From assembly GCF_028553785.1 (NCBI RefSeq), contig NZ_CP067136.1:62001-126000 (forward strand): a DNA stretch of 64,000 nucleotides. Direction: 5' to 3'. The number at the start of each line of letters is the position of its first letter. Position 1 is the stretch's first letter. Origin of the DNA: Paracoccus fistulariae. Lineage in GTDB: Bacteria > Pseudomonadota > Alphaproteobacteria > Rhodobacterales > Rhodobacteraceae. The notes under the pieces were generated by a model. That model made no database searches. It worked only from the letters and a program-made list of their open reading frames with translations, and was not told where the DNA came from. The position numbers were made by a program, and so were the translations under genes. Positions 1 through 9,597 of the stretch are shown here, one piece after another.

Positions 1-519
1 CACCTGGCTGATGCGCGGGATGTCGAAGGGACAGCCCGTTACGCAATAGCCGCAGCCGATGCAGTTTTCATGGATGAAATCCACGATCCCGTTGGAATAT
101 TGCACGATGGCGCCGGGCGCCGGGCAGGCTTTCAGGCAGCCCGGATCCTCGCAATGCATGCAGCCATCCTTGCGGATCAGCCATTCCAGATTATCGGTTT
201 CAGGGTTCACCCATTCGCTGAACCGCATCAGCGTGAACATCGCCGGTGTCAGGTCATGCGGGTTTTCGTAGCTGCCGATATTCGTCCCGATCTCGGGCTT
301 GGTATCGTTCCATTCGATACAGGCCGATTGGCAGGCCTTGCAGCCAATGCATTTCGAAATGTCGATCAGCTTGGCCAGCTTGTCCAACTGGCGATCGGGC
401 TGCGGCACATCCGAGGTGGCCGAGATGCGCACGACGTCGCGCGCATCAAAGCCAACTTCCAGCGGTTGAACAGGCGGGTTCGAAACCGCGGTTTTGGGTT
501 GAGCTGCGGTCTCGCTCAT
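1..519 (-). CDS. fdxH: Formate dehydrogenase beta (Fe-S) subunit, partial
   Basis: This is the electron-transfer subunit of a membrane-bound respiratory formate dehydrogenase, cut by the window start after 173 residues. Three ferredoxin-like cysteine groups are visible: C57/C60/C63/C67, C120/C123/C128/C132 and C153/C156/C159/C163. This matches the FdnH/FdoH family, which carries four [4Fe-4S] clusters and a C-terminal membrane anchor that lies outside the window. Its ATG overlaps the stop of the alpha-subunit gene (ATGA, 4 bases), so the two are translationally coupled. The product should pass electrons from the alpha subunit to a cytochrome b subunit, probably encoded next beyond the edge. 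Confidence 0.93.
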   Translation of the reverse strand, partial: MSETAAQPKTAVSNPPVQPLEVGFDARDVVRISATSDVPQPDRQLDKLAKLIDISKCIGCKACQSACIEWNDTKPEIGTNIGSYENPHDLTPAMFTLMRFSEWVNPETDNLEWLIRKDGCMHCEDPGCLKACPAPGAIVQYSNGIVDFIHENCIGCGYCVTGCPFDIPRISQV

Positions 520-3500
520 GCCACCGGCTCCTCTGCTGCGGGTTCAATATTGACAAGGAAGGCCTTGAATTCAGGCGTTTCCACATTGGCGTCGCCGACA
601 AAGGGCGTCAGGCTGTTCGGCCCGAAACCTTTCTTGGCGGCCCCCATGAAGCCCCAATGCAGCGGGATGCCGACGACATGCACCGTCTTGCCCCGCACCG
701 TCAGCGGCTGGATCCGCTTGGTCACGACCGCCTTGGCCCAGACCTCGCCCCGTTTGCTCCAGACACGGACGCGACCGCCATTCCGGATGCCCTTTTCATT
801 GGCAAGTTCCACGCTGATCTCGACGAAGAATTGCGGCTGAAGCGTGGCGTTGACCGGGTTGTGCTTGGTCCAGTAGTGGAAATGCTCTGTCAGGCGATAC
901 GAGGTGCCGACAAAGGGGAACTCATCGCTGGTGGCGAATTGTTCGGCATCGTCAACGAAGACCCGCGATGCCGGGTTGCCCCGCATCTTGGCGTTGAAGA
1001 CGTTTTCCACCGGGCTTTCGAACGGTTCCATATGCGTCGGGAAAGGTCCGTCACGCATCATGCCACGCGTGAAGAGCCGAGAGGTTCCCTCGGGGTTCAT
1101 GATGAAGGGCATGACCTCGCCGGGTTTCGCCGTGGGCGAGATATCCGGCACGTCCGGACCTTCCCAACGTTCGCCGTTCCACGCCAGCAAAGCGCGTTCC
1201 GGATCCCAGGGCCTGCCCTGCATATCCGCAGAGGCGCGGTTATAGAGGATGCGGCGGTTCACCGGCCAGGCAAAGGCCCAGTCGGCAAAGACGCCAAGCC
1301 CGCTTGGGTCGCTGTTGTCGCGGCGCGCCATATTGTTGCCGTCTTCATTCCAGCAGCCGGAATAGATCCAGCAGCCGCACATGGTCGAGCCGTCGTCGCG
1401 CAGCTGGGAAAAGTTCTTCAGCTGCTTGCCCGCCTCGACCACCACCTTGGTCGGATCGGCCGTGTCGTAAACGGGCGTCAGGGCGCGACCGTTCATCTCG
1501 CGGGCCAGTTCGTCCGGCATCGGCTCGTCCGGATCGGCATAGTTCCAGGTCAGGTTCAGGATCGGATCGGGGAAAACCCCGCCCTCTTCCTCATAGAGCT
1601 TGCGCACGCGGCGGAAGATCTGTGCCATGATCCAGGTGTCATGCTTGGCCTCGCCCGGCGGGGTCGCCCCGGCCCAGTGCCATTGCAGCCAGCGTCCCGA
1701 ATTGACCAGCGCGCCTTCATCCTCGGCAAAGCAGGTCGTGGGCAGTTCCAGAACCTCGGTCTGGATGCTGGCCGGGTCCACGTCATTATAGATGCCGTGG
1801 TTCTCCCAGAAATGCGACGTTTCCGTCGCCAGCGGATCCATGACCACCAGCATTTTCAGCTTGGACAGCGCCTCGGTCAGCTTGCCCCGGTTGGGGAAGG
1901 ACAGAAGCGGATTGAAGCCCTGGCAGAAATACAGGTTGATCTGGCCCTGGTTCATCAGTTCGAACATGCGCAGGACGTCATAGGTCGGCACGTCCAGCTT
2001 GGGCAGGTAGTGGAAGGCCCAGTCATTTTCCGCCGTGGCCGCATCCCCCCACATGGCCTTCATGAAGCTGACCATGAATTTCGGGTAATTCTGCCAATAG
2101 CTGGTCTGGCCCGGCCGCAGCGGCACGAAGCTCCGCGACGAGATATAGGTCTGCCAGTCGGTTTCCTTTTCGGTCGGGATGTTCAGATAGCCCGGGATCA
2201 GGTTCGACATCAGACCGATATCGGTCAGGCCCTGGATGTTGGAATGCCCGCGCAATGCGTTCATGCCGCCACCGGCCATGCCGATATTGCCCAGGATCAG
2301 CTGGATCATCGCCATGCCGCGAATGTTCTGCGCGCCCTTGGAATGCTGTGTCCAGCCAAGCGCATACATCGAGGTCATGACCTTGTCCGGCGCGCTGCAT
2401 TCCCCGATCATCTCGCAGATATGCAGGAACTTTTCCTTCGGCGTTCCGCAGATATCCTCGACGAATTCCGGCGTATAGACATCGACATGGGCCTTGAGCA
2501 GGTTCCAGACGCAGCGCGGATCCTTGAGGGTCATATCGACCTGCGCGTAGCCTTCGGCATCCTTCTTGTAGTCCCAGCTTGACTTGTCGAAGTCGCGCTT
2601 TTCCTCGTCATAACCGCTGAACAGCCCGTCGCTCCAGCCGAACTCATCCTTCACCAGGAAGGCTGCGTTGGTGTAGTTGGTGACATATTCCCAGTTGACC
2701 TTGTCGTTTTCGATCAGCCAGCGGATCACCCCCATCAGGAAGCTGATATCGCTGCCCGGACGGATCGGGGAATAGTAATCCGACACGGCGGCCGTGCGGT
2801 TATAGCGCGGATCGACCACGATCAGCCGCGCGCCACGATGGGCCTTGGCCTCGGTCACCCATTTGAAGCCGCAGGGATGCGCCTCGGCTGCGTTACCGCC
2901 CATGACGATAACAAGGTCAGTATTCTTGATGTCGGTCCAGGAGTTGGTCATCGCTCCACGGCCAAAAGTCGGGCCCAAACTGGACACCGTGGGGCCGTGT
3001 CAAACGCGCGCCTGGTTATCGAATCCGACGATCCCCATGGAACGGACCGTCTTATAGGTCAGCCATGCGGTTTCGTTTGTCGTTGCCGAAGCAGCCAGGA
3101 AGCCTGCGGTCGTCCAGCGATTGACCGGGGTGCCGTCCTCGTTGACCTGCACCATATTGGCATCGCGGTCGTCCTTCATGGCACGCGCAATCTTGTCCAG
3201 CGCTTCGTCCCAGCTGATCTCGACCAGTTCGTCCGAGCCCGCGGCGCGGTAGCGCGGCTTGGTCAGACGAGTGGGGGCCTTGACGAAATCCTTCAGCGCC
3301 GCGCCCTTGGGGCACAGCGTGCCGCGGTTCGTCGGGTGATCGACATCGCCTTCGATATGCAGCAGGTCGGCCTGCTCGCCCGCTTTCACGTCGCCCTTGG
3401 AATACATGATGATGCCGCAAGCGACCGAGCAGTAGGGACAGGTATTGCGGGTTTCCGTGGTGGTGGTCAGCTTGAAGGCGCGCACATGCGCGGTTTCCGC

Positions 3501-3599
3501 CGCCTCAGCCTCGCCGAAGCCCATGGCCCCAAGCGACGTTGCCGCAACCCCCGCACCCGCCAGCTTCAGAAAGCCGCGCCGCGAAAGGTCGATATTCAT
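516..3599 (-). CDS. fdnG: Formate dehydrogenase-N type alpha subunit, selenoprotein (UGA read as Sec200)
   Basis: Molybdopterin catalytic subunit oxidising formate to CO2, probably on the periplasmic side. The start at 3599 follows an AAAGGAGG site and opens with a twin-arginine signal (SRRGFLK, residues 6-12). A [4Fe-4S] site follows at C54, C57, C61 and C96. The frame is interrupted only by a TGA at 3000-3002, inside the family-conserved context NQARV-Sec-HGPT where E. coli FdnG has selenocysteine. A SECIS hairpin starts 10 nt after it. Read through, the protein has 1027 residues, close to E. coli FdnG (about 1015). Annotation that ignores Sec would split it into a 199-residue fragment and an 823-residue ORF starting at a GTG at 2987. 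The selA, selB and selC genes are not in the window. Confidence 0.93.
2970..3002 (-). promoter_or_regulatory. Sec UGA codon and bacterial SECIS hairpin
   Basis: The UGA lies at 3002-3000. After a 10-nt gap comes a stem of C2989-G2987 with C2972-G2970, a bulged U2986, a second stem G2985-C2982 with G2976-C2973 (one U-G pair), and the five-base loop AGUUU. As I recall the E. coli fdnG SECIS, it has the same plan: GG pair, bulged U, four-pair stem, loop AGUCU. SelB recognises the bulged U and the loop GU. Spacing, bulge and loop all fit. Confidence 0.9.
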
Positions 3600-3642
3600 A
3601 GAAGACCCTCCTTTTGCCTGTCGAATAGATAGGTACGCTGCG

Positions 3643-3671
3643 ATGTTGCGCCGCAGGTTTTTCAAAGTCAA
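3643..3671 (-). promoter_or_regulatory. Possible sigma70 promoter of fdnG
   Basis: On the minus strand TTGACT (3671-3666) is followed after 17 bases by CAACAT (3648-3643), which would start transcription about 37 nt before the fdnG ATG. The -35 fits well and the -10 is weak. No convincing FNR-type box was seen between 3600 and 3843. Confidence 0.35.
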
Positions 3672-3843
3672 GCTGAACGGGCATGTGCGGATTTGAAGGG
3701 AGTTTTTGTACTTCCTTGTAAACAAAGGGAATTTATGCCATTTTCTGAACCGGCCTTTGCAGGGGAAGTTCGTATTTATCAGTTCTGCATCCCGTGCTTA
3801 CCCTTTGACTTCGTGGGCGTTCCTTTCTAAGGATATCCGGCGT

Positions 3844-3926
3844 GCGCGATTGGCGGAATTGGTAGACGCAGTTGGTTTAGGTCCAGCCGCTTCGGCGTGG
3901 GGGTTCGAGTCCCTCATCGCGCACCA
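3844..3926 (+). tRNA. tRNA-Leu (anticodon UAG)
   Basis: The acceptor stem GCGCGAT (3844-3850) pairs with ATCGCGC (3916-3922), followed by discriminator A and an encoded CCA (3924-3926). The D arm has the leucine-type GGCGGAATTGGTAGACGC. The anticodon stem GTTGG/CCAGC encloses the loop TTTAGGT, giving anticodon UAG. A short variable arm CGCTTCGGCG and a normal T arm (GGGGTTCGAGTCCCT) follow. The length of 83 with a variable arm fits the leucine class. Confidence 0.97.
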
Positions 3927-3942
3927 TAGCCGAAAGAAAAAT

Positions 3943-3973
3943 GGCCAGCAAAAGCTGGCCTTTTTCGTTTTTC
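3943..3973 (+). terminator. Intrinsic terminator after tRNA-Leu
   Basis: A perfect 7-bp stem GGCCAGC (3943-3949) / GCTGGCC (3954-3960) with loop AAAA is followed by TTTTTCGTTTTT. An A-run just before the stem means it could also stop transcription from the other side. Confidence 0.92.
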
Positions 3974-4215
3974 AGTTGCGGCGGTTCCCCACATCGTCCC
4001 CCCCATCCTGTCACATGTCGGCATTCAGCCGTCCGTGCGACGTTCGACAAAATTCTTATGCCGCAGCGATGCGAATGAACCTTCGGTTCCGCGCGTTTGG
4101 TCCGCGTTGCAGAGTTACCCTAACGAAAAAAGAACGCAGATCGCGCAACCGTTGAGTTCGCGCCCCGTGAGCAATATCAATCTTGCCAGACCTGACTTTT
4201 CACGATGATGAGATC

Positions 4216-4551
4216 ATGGATATTGATTCAAAGACACGCTTGGCAAGAGTGAACGATATGAGCGTCGAGGCGAGCGCAATCAGATTGCGCGCCGCCTTTC
4301 TCGTAACGGGCCTTGATCGGCGGAACGCGCTGGCGAAAGCCGCCGGGGTGTCGAAAACTGTCTTGAGCAATGCTATGGCCGGATTGACCTATCCCAATCG
4401 GGACCTGATGAAATATCTATACCTAGCACATCGAATAGATTTCAATTTCCTCATGAACGGTGACTTTTCCCAACTCCCTGGCGATGTCCAGGACAAGCTG
4501 TTCCCCGCACTTTTGACCGCAACCAAGGCCTGGGGCCAGACAGAGGATTGA
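4216..4551 (+). CDS. Small XRE-like helix-turn-helix protein
   Basis: A 111-residue protein with a probable helix-turn-helix around residues 38-65 (ALAKAAGVSKTVLSNAMAG), the arrangement of lambda-repressor-like DNA-binding domains. A conserved-looking tail follows that contains FNFLMNGDF. ATG at 4216 was chosen. A TTG at 4183 would add 11 residues but has no visible ribosome site, and an ATG at 4258 is also possible. It stands alone 290 bp after a tRNA gene, in DNA that looks less GC-rich than its surroundings. Its target is unknown. It may be an ordinary orphan regulator or a relic of an element once inserted at the tRNA. Confidence 0.65.
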   Translation: MDIDSKTRLARVNDMSVEASAIRLRAAFLVTGLDRRNALAKAAGVSKTVLSNAMAGLTYPNRDLMKYLYLAHRIDFNFLMNGDFSQLPGDVQDKLFPALLTATKAWGQTED

Positions 4552-4747
4552 GATCGAACCCGACTTTCGCCAGCCCATGCCTTTTGCGCGCGTGCAGGAC
4601 GTGGAACACCGTTTCCTCCGACATGCGCGCGTTTCTCGACCCTGTCTCGACATTCGGTCTGACGACGATCCGGCCGCACAGGGCGATGAAGAGATCCTCT
4701 GCGCGAAGTGGGATTCCAGCAGCGAAAACATGGGAAAGTCCGTGCCG

Positions 4748-5491
4748 TCAGTCCAGCGGCTGATGTGCGTCGCTTTCGCCAAGCAGCCAATAGCCCGAGG
4801 CCTTAAGCCATTCCTTCGGGTGGCCGAGCTCCGACAGCACGTGGTCGCGGGCGGCGCGGGCGACGCCTGCTTCGGCGGCGATCCAGATAAAGCCCTTGCC
4901 CGGCGGCAGGGTGATCTGGCGCAGCGCCTGCAGCAGGGGTGCGGGGTCGGCGGCAAGGTTCAGCGGGCGATGCACCCAGATCGGCTGATGGGTGGCGGCG
5001 GTGTCGAACTGCTGCTGCTCGGCCTCGGATTCGACCGTCGCCAGAGAGGTGACATGGGTTCCCGCAGGCATTTCCTCGATCCAGCGGCCGATGGCGGGCA
5101 GGGCGGTTTCATCGCCGATCAGCAGATACCAGTCAAAGACCGGCGCCACCACGGCAGAGCCGCGCGGCCCCCCGATATGCAGCAGGTCACCCGGTTTCGC
5201 CGCCTCGGCCCATTCCTGCGCCGGACCCTCGCCATGCACGGCGAAATCCAGCGTCAGCGTTCTTGCGGCGGTGTCGAAGGCGCGCGGGGTGTAGTCGCGC
5301 ATCTCGGGCTTGTCGCCATCGCCCTGAAAGAACAGCTTCACGTGGTCGTCGGGGCCAAGGCTGACAAAATCGCCCAGATCGTCGCTTTGCAGCGTGATGC
5401 GGATCATGTTGGGGGTGATGCGGCACGTCTCGGTGACGGTCAGCACGCGGCGTTTCAATTCGTGCCGGTGGCGGGTGATGATCTGGTCCAT
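4748..5491 (-). CDS. Siderophore-interacting protein (flavin-dependent ferric-siderophore reductase)
   Basis: A 247-residue member of the SIP/ViuB family, which reduces ferric siderophores in the cytoplasm with NAD(P)H and FAD. The N-terminal FAD-binding barrel has the RxYT-type motif RDYTPR, followed by a GDLLHIGGPRG loop. The C-terminal half is the nucleotide-binding SIP domain (LLIGDETALPAIGRW). The ATG at 5491 follows an AAAGAGG site. The frame stays open upstream, but the extra part looks unlike the family. No siderophore transport genes lie nearby, so it is probably monocistronic. The exact substrate cannot be told. Confidence 0.88.
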   Translation of the reverse strand: MDQIITRHRHELKRRVLTVTETCRITPNMIRITLQSDDLGDFVSLGPDDHVKLFFQGDGDKPEMRDYTPRAFDTAARTLTLDFAVHGEGPAQEWAEAAKPGDLLHIGGPRGSAVVAPVFDWYLLIGDETALPAIGRWIEEMPAGTHVTSLATVESEAEQQQFDTAATHQPIWVHRPLNLAADPAPLLQALRQITLPPGKGFIWIAAEAGVARAARDHVLSELGHPKEWLKASGYWLLGESDAHQPLD

Positions 5492-5624
5492 ATGGCCTCT
5501 TTCTGCCCTACTGCGAATGGCTGGGTCAGGGGGCAGATGGTCCCGTCTTACCTGGCGATACGGGGCCGGTGCTAACGGGAATTCGGGGCCAGATGCAAGC
5601 CCCGGGCGCGGAACCGAGCTGGCG

Positions 5625-7139
5625 TCAGCCGCCTGCGACGAAGGGCAGGCGATAGCTGATCGCCTCGGCGATATGGGGCGCGCGCAGATCCGCCGCGCCA
5701 TCCAGATCCGCGATTGTGCGCGCGCTGCGCAGGATGCGGTGATAGCCGCGCGCCGTCAGGCCCAGCCGTTCCGAGGCTTTCAGGATCAGGTCCCGACCCT
5801 CGGCATCCGGTGTCGCGATCTCGTCCAGCACGCGCCCCGAGGCGTCGGCATTCACGCGGATATGGGGGTGGTCGCGAAACCGCCGCGCCTGGATATCACG
5901 CGCTGCCGCCACCCGTTCGGCGATCCGGGCCGAGCTTTCGCCGCGTTCGGGCAATTCAAGATCCAGAAAGCTGACCGCCGGGACCTCCAGCCGCAGATCG
6001 AAACGGTCCATCAGCGGCCCCGAGATGCGGCCCAGATAATCCCCGCCGCATCCGGGCGCGCGGGAACAGGCCTGCGCCGCATCCGCCAGATGGCCGCAGC
6101 GACAGGGATTGGCCGCCGCCACCAGCAGGAAGCGGCAGGGATAGCGGATATGGGCATTGGCGCGGGCCACGACGACCTCTCCGGTCTCGATGGGTTGGCG
6201 CAGCGTCTCCAGAACCTGACGGGGAAATTCGGGAAATTCATCCATGAACAGCACGCCGTTATGGGCCAGGCTGATCTGCCCCGGCCGGGCGCCGCGCCCG
6301 CCTCCGACAATCGCAGGCATAGAGGCGGTGTGATGCGGCTCGCAAAAGGGTGGATGGCGCAGGATGCCACCCTGATCCAGCGTCCCGGCCAGCGAATGGA
6401 TCATCGAGCTTTCCAGCGCCTCGACCGGGGCCAGCGGCGGCATCAGGCCGGGCAGGCGCGCGGCCAGCATGGATTTCCCCGCGCCGGGTGGGCCGACCAT
6501 CAGCAGATGGTGCCGACCTGCGGCGGCGATCTCCAGCGCGCGTTTGGCGCGTTCCTGCCCCTTTACCTCGGACATGCAGCCATGGCTGGCGCCCGTGCCG
6601 ATGCTGCCCGGCGCGGCACGCGCAAGGGGCGCGCGATCGGTCAGATGGTCGATCACCTCGCGCAGATGGCGGGCGGCCAGCACCGGCACGGCATCGACCC
6701 AGGCCGCCTCGGCCCCGCAGGGCTGCGGACAGATCAGCGCGCGGTCATCCTCGGCGGCGGCCATGGCGGCGGGCAGGGCACCCGTCACCGGCGCCAGCCG
6801 CCCGTCCAGAGCCAACTCTCCCAGACAGACGCAGCGCGCCAGCTCATCGCCCGGCAGGATCTCCAGCGCCGCCAGCACGGCCAGCGCGATGGGCAGATCG
6901 AAATGAGAGCCCTCCTTGGGCAGATCGGCGGGCGACAGGTTCACCGTCACCCGCCGGTTCGGCAGCGCAATGGAGAGCGCGCCAAAGGCGGCTTTGACCC
7001 GTTCCTTTGCCTCGCTGACCGCCTTGTCCGGCAGGCCCACGATGGCGAAACCGGGCAGGCCCGCGGCGACCGAACACTGAACTTCGACCAGTCGCGCCTC
7101 GATCCCCTCGAAGGCGACGGAATAGGCGATGGCGACCAT
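5625..7139 (-). CDS. comM: YifB/ComM family Mg-chelatase-like AAA+ ATPase
   Basis: A 504-residue protein with the three parts of the ComM/YifB family. These are an N-terminal ChlI/Lon-like domain (GLPGFAIVGLPDKAVSEAKER), an AAA+ Mg-chelatase domain with Walker A GPPGAGKSM and Walker B-like VLFMDEFPEF, and a C-terminal ChlI domain (RGYHRILRSARTIADL). In naturally competent bacteria ComM is a helicase promoting branch migration during uptake recombination. Elsewhere it is conserved with less clear function. It is divergent from coaBC across a 136-bp gap. Confidence 0.93.
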   Translation of the reverse strand: MVAIAYSVAFEGIEARLVEVQCSVAAGLPGFAIVGLPDKAVSEAKERVKAAFGALSIALPNRRVTVNLSPADLPKEGSHFDLPIALAVLAALEILPGDELARCVCLGELALDGRLAPVTGALPAAMAAAEDDRALICPQPCGAEAAWVDAVPVLAARHLREVIDHLTDRAPLARAAPGSIGTGASHGCMSEVKGQERAKRALEIAAAGRHHLLMVGPPGAGKSMLAARLPGLMPPLAPVEALESSMIHSLAGTLDQGGILRHPPFCEPHHTASMPAIVGGGRGARPGQISLAHNGVLFMDEFPEFPRQVLETLRQPIETGEVVVARANAHIRYPCRFLLVAAANPCRCGHLADAAQACSRAPGCGGDYLGRISGPLMDRFDLRLEVPAVSFLDLELPERGESSARIAERVAAARDIQARRFRDHPHIRVNADASGRVLDEIATPDAEGRDLILKASERLGLTARGYHRILRSARTIADLDGAADLRAPHIAEAISYRLPFVAGG

Positions 7140-7275
7140 GGCATTTCCGGTATCCCTTGCCCGGAAATGGTTAACGCTGGCGCTGTTAAGAAATGGTTAA
7201 CATCCCGGGTGCAGCTTTCCTTGCGACTTGGCCGTTGCGCGACTATTTCTGTGCCAGCACAGCCCGGGGGCGATA

Positions 7276-8529
7276 ATGGACGGAAAACGCATCCTTTTGA
7301 TCATCGGCGGTGGCATTGCCGCCTATAAGATCCCGCAGCTGATCCGGCTGATCCGCGCCGAGGGCGCCCATGTCACGCCGGTTCTGACGCAGGCGGGCGC
7401 GCAGTTCACCACGCCGATGACGGTGTCGGTGCTGGCGGGCGAGAAGGTCCATGACGGGCTGTTCGATATCGAGACCGAGGCCGATATCGGCCATATCCAG
7501 TTGTCGCGCGACGCCGATCTTGTGGTCGTGGCCCCGGCCACCGCCGATATGATGGCCAAGATGGCCAATGGGCTGGCCGATGATCTGGCCTCGACCCTGC
7601 TGCTGGCCACTGACAAGCGCGTGCTGATCGCGCCCGCGATGAATGTGCGCATGTGGCACCACCCGGCGACGCAACGCAATCTGGCCACGCTGAAGGATGA
7701 CGGCATCCTGATGGTCGGGCCGGATGATGGCAGCATGGCCTGTGGCGAATTCGGCACCGGTCGCATGTCCGAACCCGACCAGATCGTCGCGGCCATCCGC
7801 GATGCGTTGCAACAGCCTGTCTGGCCCAGCCTGCCGCCGACGCGGGCGCTGACATCGGAAATTCCGCTGACCCTGGCGCGGCTGAACGGGCGGCATGTCA
7901 TCGTCACCTCGGGTCCGACGCATGAGCCGATTGATCCGGTGCGTTATATCGCCAACCGCTCTTCCGGGTCGCAGGGCGCGGCGATTGCGGCGGCGCTGCG
8001 CGATCTGGGCGCGCGGGTCAGTTTTGTCACCGGCCCGGCCAGCGTTCCCCCACCCGCGGGCGTCGAGGTGATCCGGGTCGAGACCGCCCGCCAGATGCGC
8101 GACGCGGTCGAGGCCGCCTTGCCGGCCGATGCCGCCGTCATGGCCGCCGCCGTGGCCGATTGGCGTGTCACCAATGCCTCGGACAGCAAGATGAAAAAGG
8201 ACGGCTCGGGTCGGCCGCCCGCGCTGGAAATGTCGGAAAACCCCGACATTCTGGCCTGGATCAGCCATCTGGAACAGGATCGTCCGCGCCTTGTCGTGGG
8301 ATTTGCCGCCGAAACCAACGATGTGTTGCGCCATGCCACGGAAAAGCGGCTGCGCAAGGGCTGCGACTGGATCGTGGCGAATGATGTCAGCCCCGAAACC
8401 GGCATCATGGGCGGTCAGGAAAACGCCGTCACCCTGATCTCTCAGCACGGCCCCGAGGAATGGCCGCGCATGTCCAAGGCCGAGGTTGCCCGCCGTCTGG
8501 CCGACCGCATTGCCGAGGAAATCGGATGA
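7276..8529 (+). CDS. coaBC: Bifunctional phosphopantothenoylcysteine decarboxylase/synthetase
   Basis: A 417-residue Dfp/CoaBC protein catalysing two steps of coenzyme A synthesis. The N-terminal CoaC flavoprotein half shows the PXMNXXMW motif (APAMNVRMWHHPA) and the substrate-recognition flap with GSMACGEFGTGRM. The C-terminal CoaB half has VTSGPTHEPIDPVRYIANRS and the AAVADWR region. The ATG at 7276 was chosen because the family begins with this flavodoxin-like strand. The stop overlaps the next start (ATGA), which ties coaBC into the Fe-S assembly operon, an unusual coupling. coaX, for an earlier CoA step, lies 47 kb away in this window. Confidence 0.95.
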   Translation: MDGKRILLIIGGGIAAYKIPQLIRLIRAEGAHVTPVLTQAGAQFTTPMTVSVLAGEKVHDGLFDIETEADIGHIQLSRDADLVVVAPATADMMAKMANGLADDLASTLLLATDKRVLIAPAMNVRMWHHPATQRNLATLKDDGILMVGPDDGSMACGEFGTGRMSEPDQIVAAIRDALQQPVWPSLPPTRALTSEIPLTLARLNGRHVIVTSGPTHEPIDPVRYIANRSSGSQGAAIAAALRDLGARVSFVTGPASVPPPAGVEVIRVETARQMRDAVEAALPADAAVMAAAVADWRVTNASDSKMKKDGSGRPPALEMSENPDILAWISHLEQDRPRLVVGFAAETNDVLRHATEKRLRKGCDWIVANDVSPETGIMGGQENAVTLISQHGPEEWPRMSKAEVARRLADRIAEEIG

Positions 8530-9566
8530 GAACCTATCTGGACTGGAACGCGACGACCCCTCTGCGTGACGAGGTGAAGGCCGCGATGCGCGCGGCGATG
8601 GAGATCAGCGGCAACCCCTCTTCGGTGCATAGCGAGGGGCGGGCGGCCAAGATGGCGCTGGAGGCCGCGCGCGAAGAGGTTGCGACCGCATTGGGGGCCG
8701 AGGGTGCGGATGTGATCTTCACCTCGGGCACGACCGAGGCGGCGGCCATGGTGCTGGCGGGCAAGGGCGTGCATTGCGCCCCGGTGGAACACAGCGCCAT
8801 CAAGGCCTGGTGCGACGACGATCTGGCAGTCGATGGTGATGGCATCGTCACCGTGACCGACCCGGCGAATTCGACGCTGCAGATCGCCAATAACGAAACC
8901 GGCGTGATGCAAAGCTTGCCCGCCGGTCTGGCCTCGTCCGATCTGACGCAGGCCTTCGGCAAGGTGCCCTTTGCCTTCAACTGGCTGGATATCACGGCAG
9001 GCTTTGTCAGCGCGCACAAGCTGGGCGGGCCGAAGGGGATCGGTGCGCTGATCCTGAAGAAGGGCACCGATATAGAGGCCTTGATTCGCGGTGGCGGGCA
9101 AGAGCAGGGCCGTCGCGGCGGAACGGAAAACCTGATCGGCATCCTTGGCTTTGCCGCCGCAGCCACCGCCGCGCAACGCGATCTGGAGGCCGGGTTGTGG
9201 GATCAGGTGGCCGAACGCCGCGACGCGCTGGAGGCCAGGCTGCTGGCAGCCGCGCCGGGATCGCGCATCGCCGGTCATGGGGCCAGACGGTTGCCGAACA
9301 CGACCTGCATTCTTACATCGGGCTGGAAGGGTGAAACCCAGGTGATGCAGATGGATCTGGCAGGCTTCGCGATCTCGGCGGGCTCTGCCTGTTCCTCGGG
9401 AAAGGTCCGGGCCAGCGGGACGCTGCAGGCCATGGGATTTGACGATAAGGAAGCGCAATCCGCGATCCGAATTTCCATAAGCCCCGATTTGGCTGAGGAT
9501 CAGATGAACCGATTTGCGGATGCATGGGAAACCGCGTATGGACGCTGGCGCGACAGAAATGGCTAG
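8526..9566 (+). CDS. Cysteine desulfurase, IscS/NifS type
   Basis: PLP enzyme taking sulfur from cysteine for Fe-S assembly. The PLP lysine is K165 (SAHKLGGPKG) and the persulfide cysteine is C289 (SAGSACSSGKV). At 346 residues it is shorter than E. coli IscS (404). The loss falls in the N-terminal half, since the Lys-Cys spacing (124) is near that of IscS (122). It is coupled to coaBC by an ATGA overlap and lies 31 bp before sufB. The cluster therefore has two desulfurases, this one and SufS. Rhodobacterales suf clusters commonly start with an Rrf2 regulator and such a desulfurase, but no regulator gene is present here. Confidence 0.9.
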   Translation: MRTYLDWNATTPLRDEVKAAMRAAMEISGNPSSVHSEGRAAKMALEAAREEVATALGAEGADVIFTSGTTEAAAMVLAGKGVHCAPVEHSAIKAWCDDDLAVDGDGIVTVTDPANSTLQIANNETGVMQSLPAGLASSDLTQAFGKVPFAFNWLDITAGFVSAHKLGGPKGIGALILKKGTDIEALIRGGGQEQGRRGGTENLIGILGFAAAATAAQRDLEAGLWDQVAERRDALEARLLAAAPGSRIAGHGARRLPNTTCILTSGWKGETQVMQMDLAGFAISAGSACSSGKVRASGTLQAMGFDDKEAQSAIRISISPDLAEDQMNRFADAWETAYGRWRDRNG

Positions 9567-9597
9567 GCAATCTGGCCGGCCTTAGGAAGGACAAAGG

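Noticed and set aside
246..2582. Long plus-strand open frame opposite fdnG (778 codons)
   Set aside because: An antisense shadow in GC-rich DNA. The minus strand has clear formate dehydrogenase motifs and a start with a ribosome site.
2976..3002. fdnG as a split or degraded gene, or an inactive frameshifted enzyme
   Set aside because: Only a single in-frame UGA is present, exactly at the catalytic Sec position of FdnG and with a well-formed SECIS hairpin, and the rest is full length.
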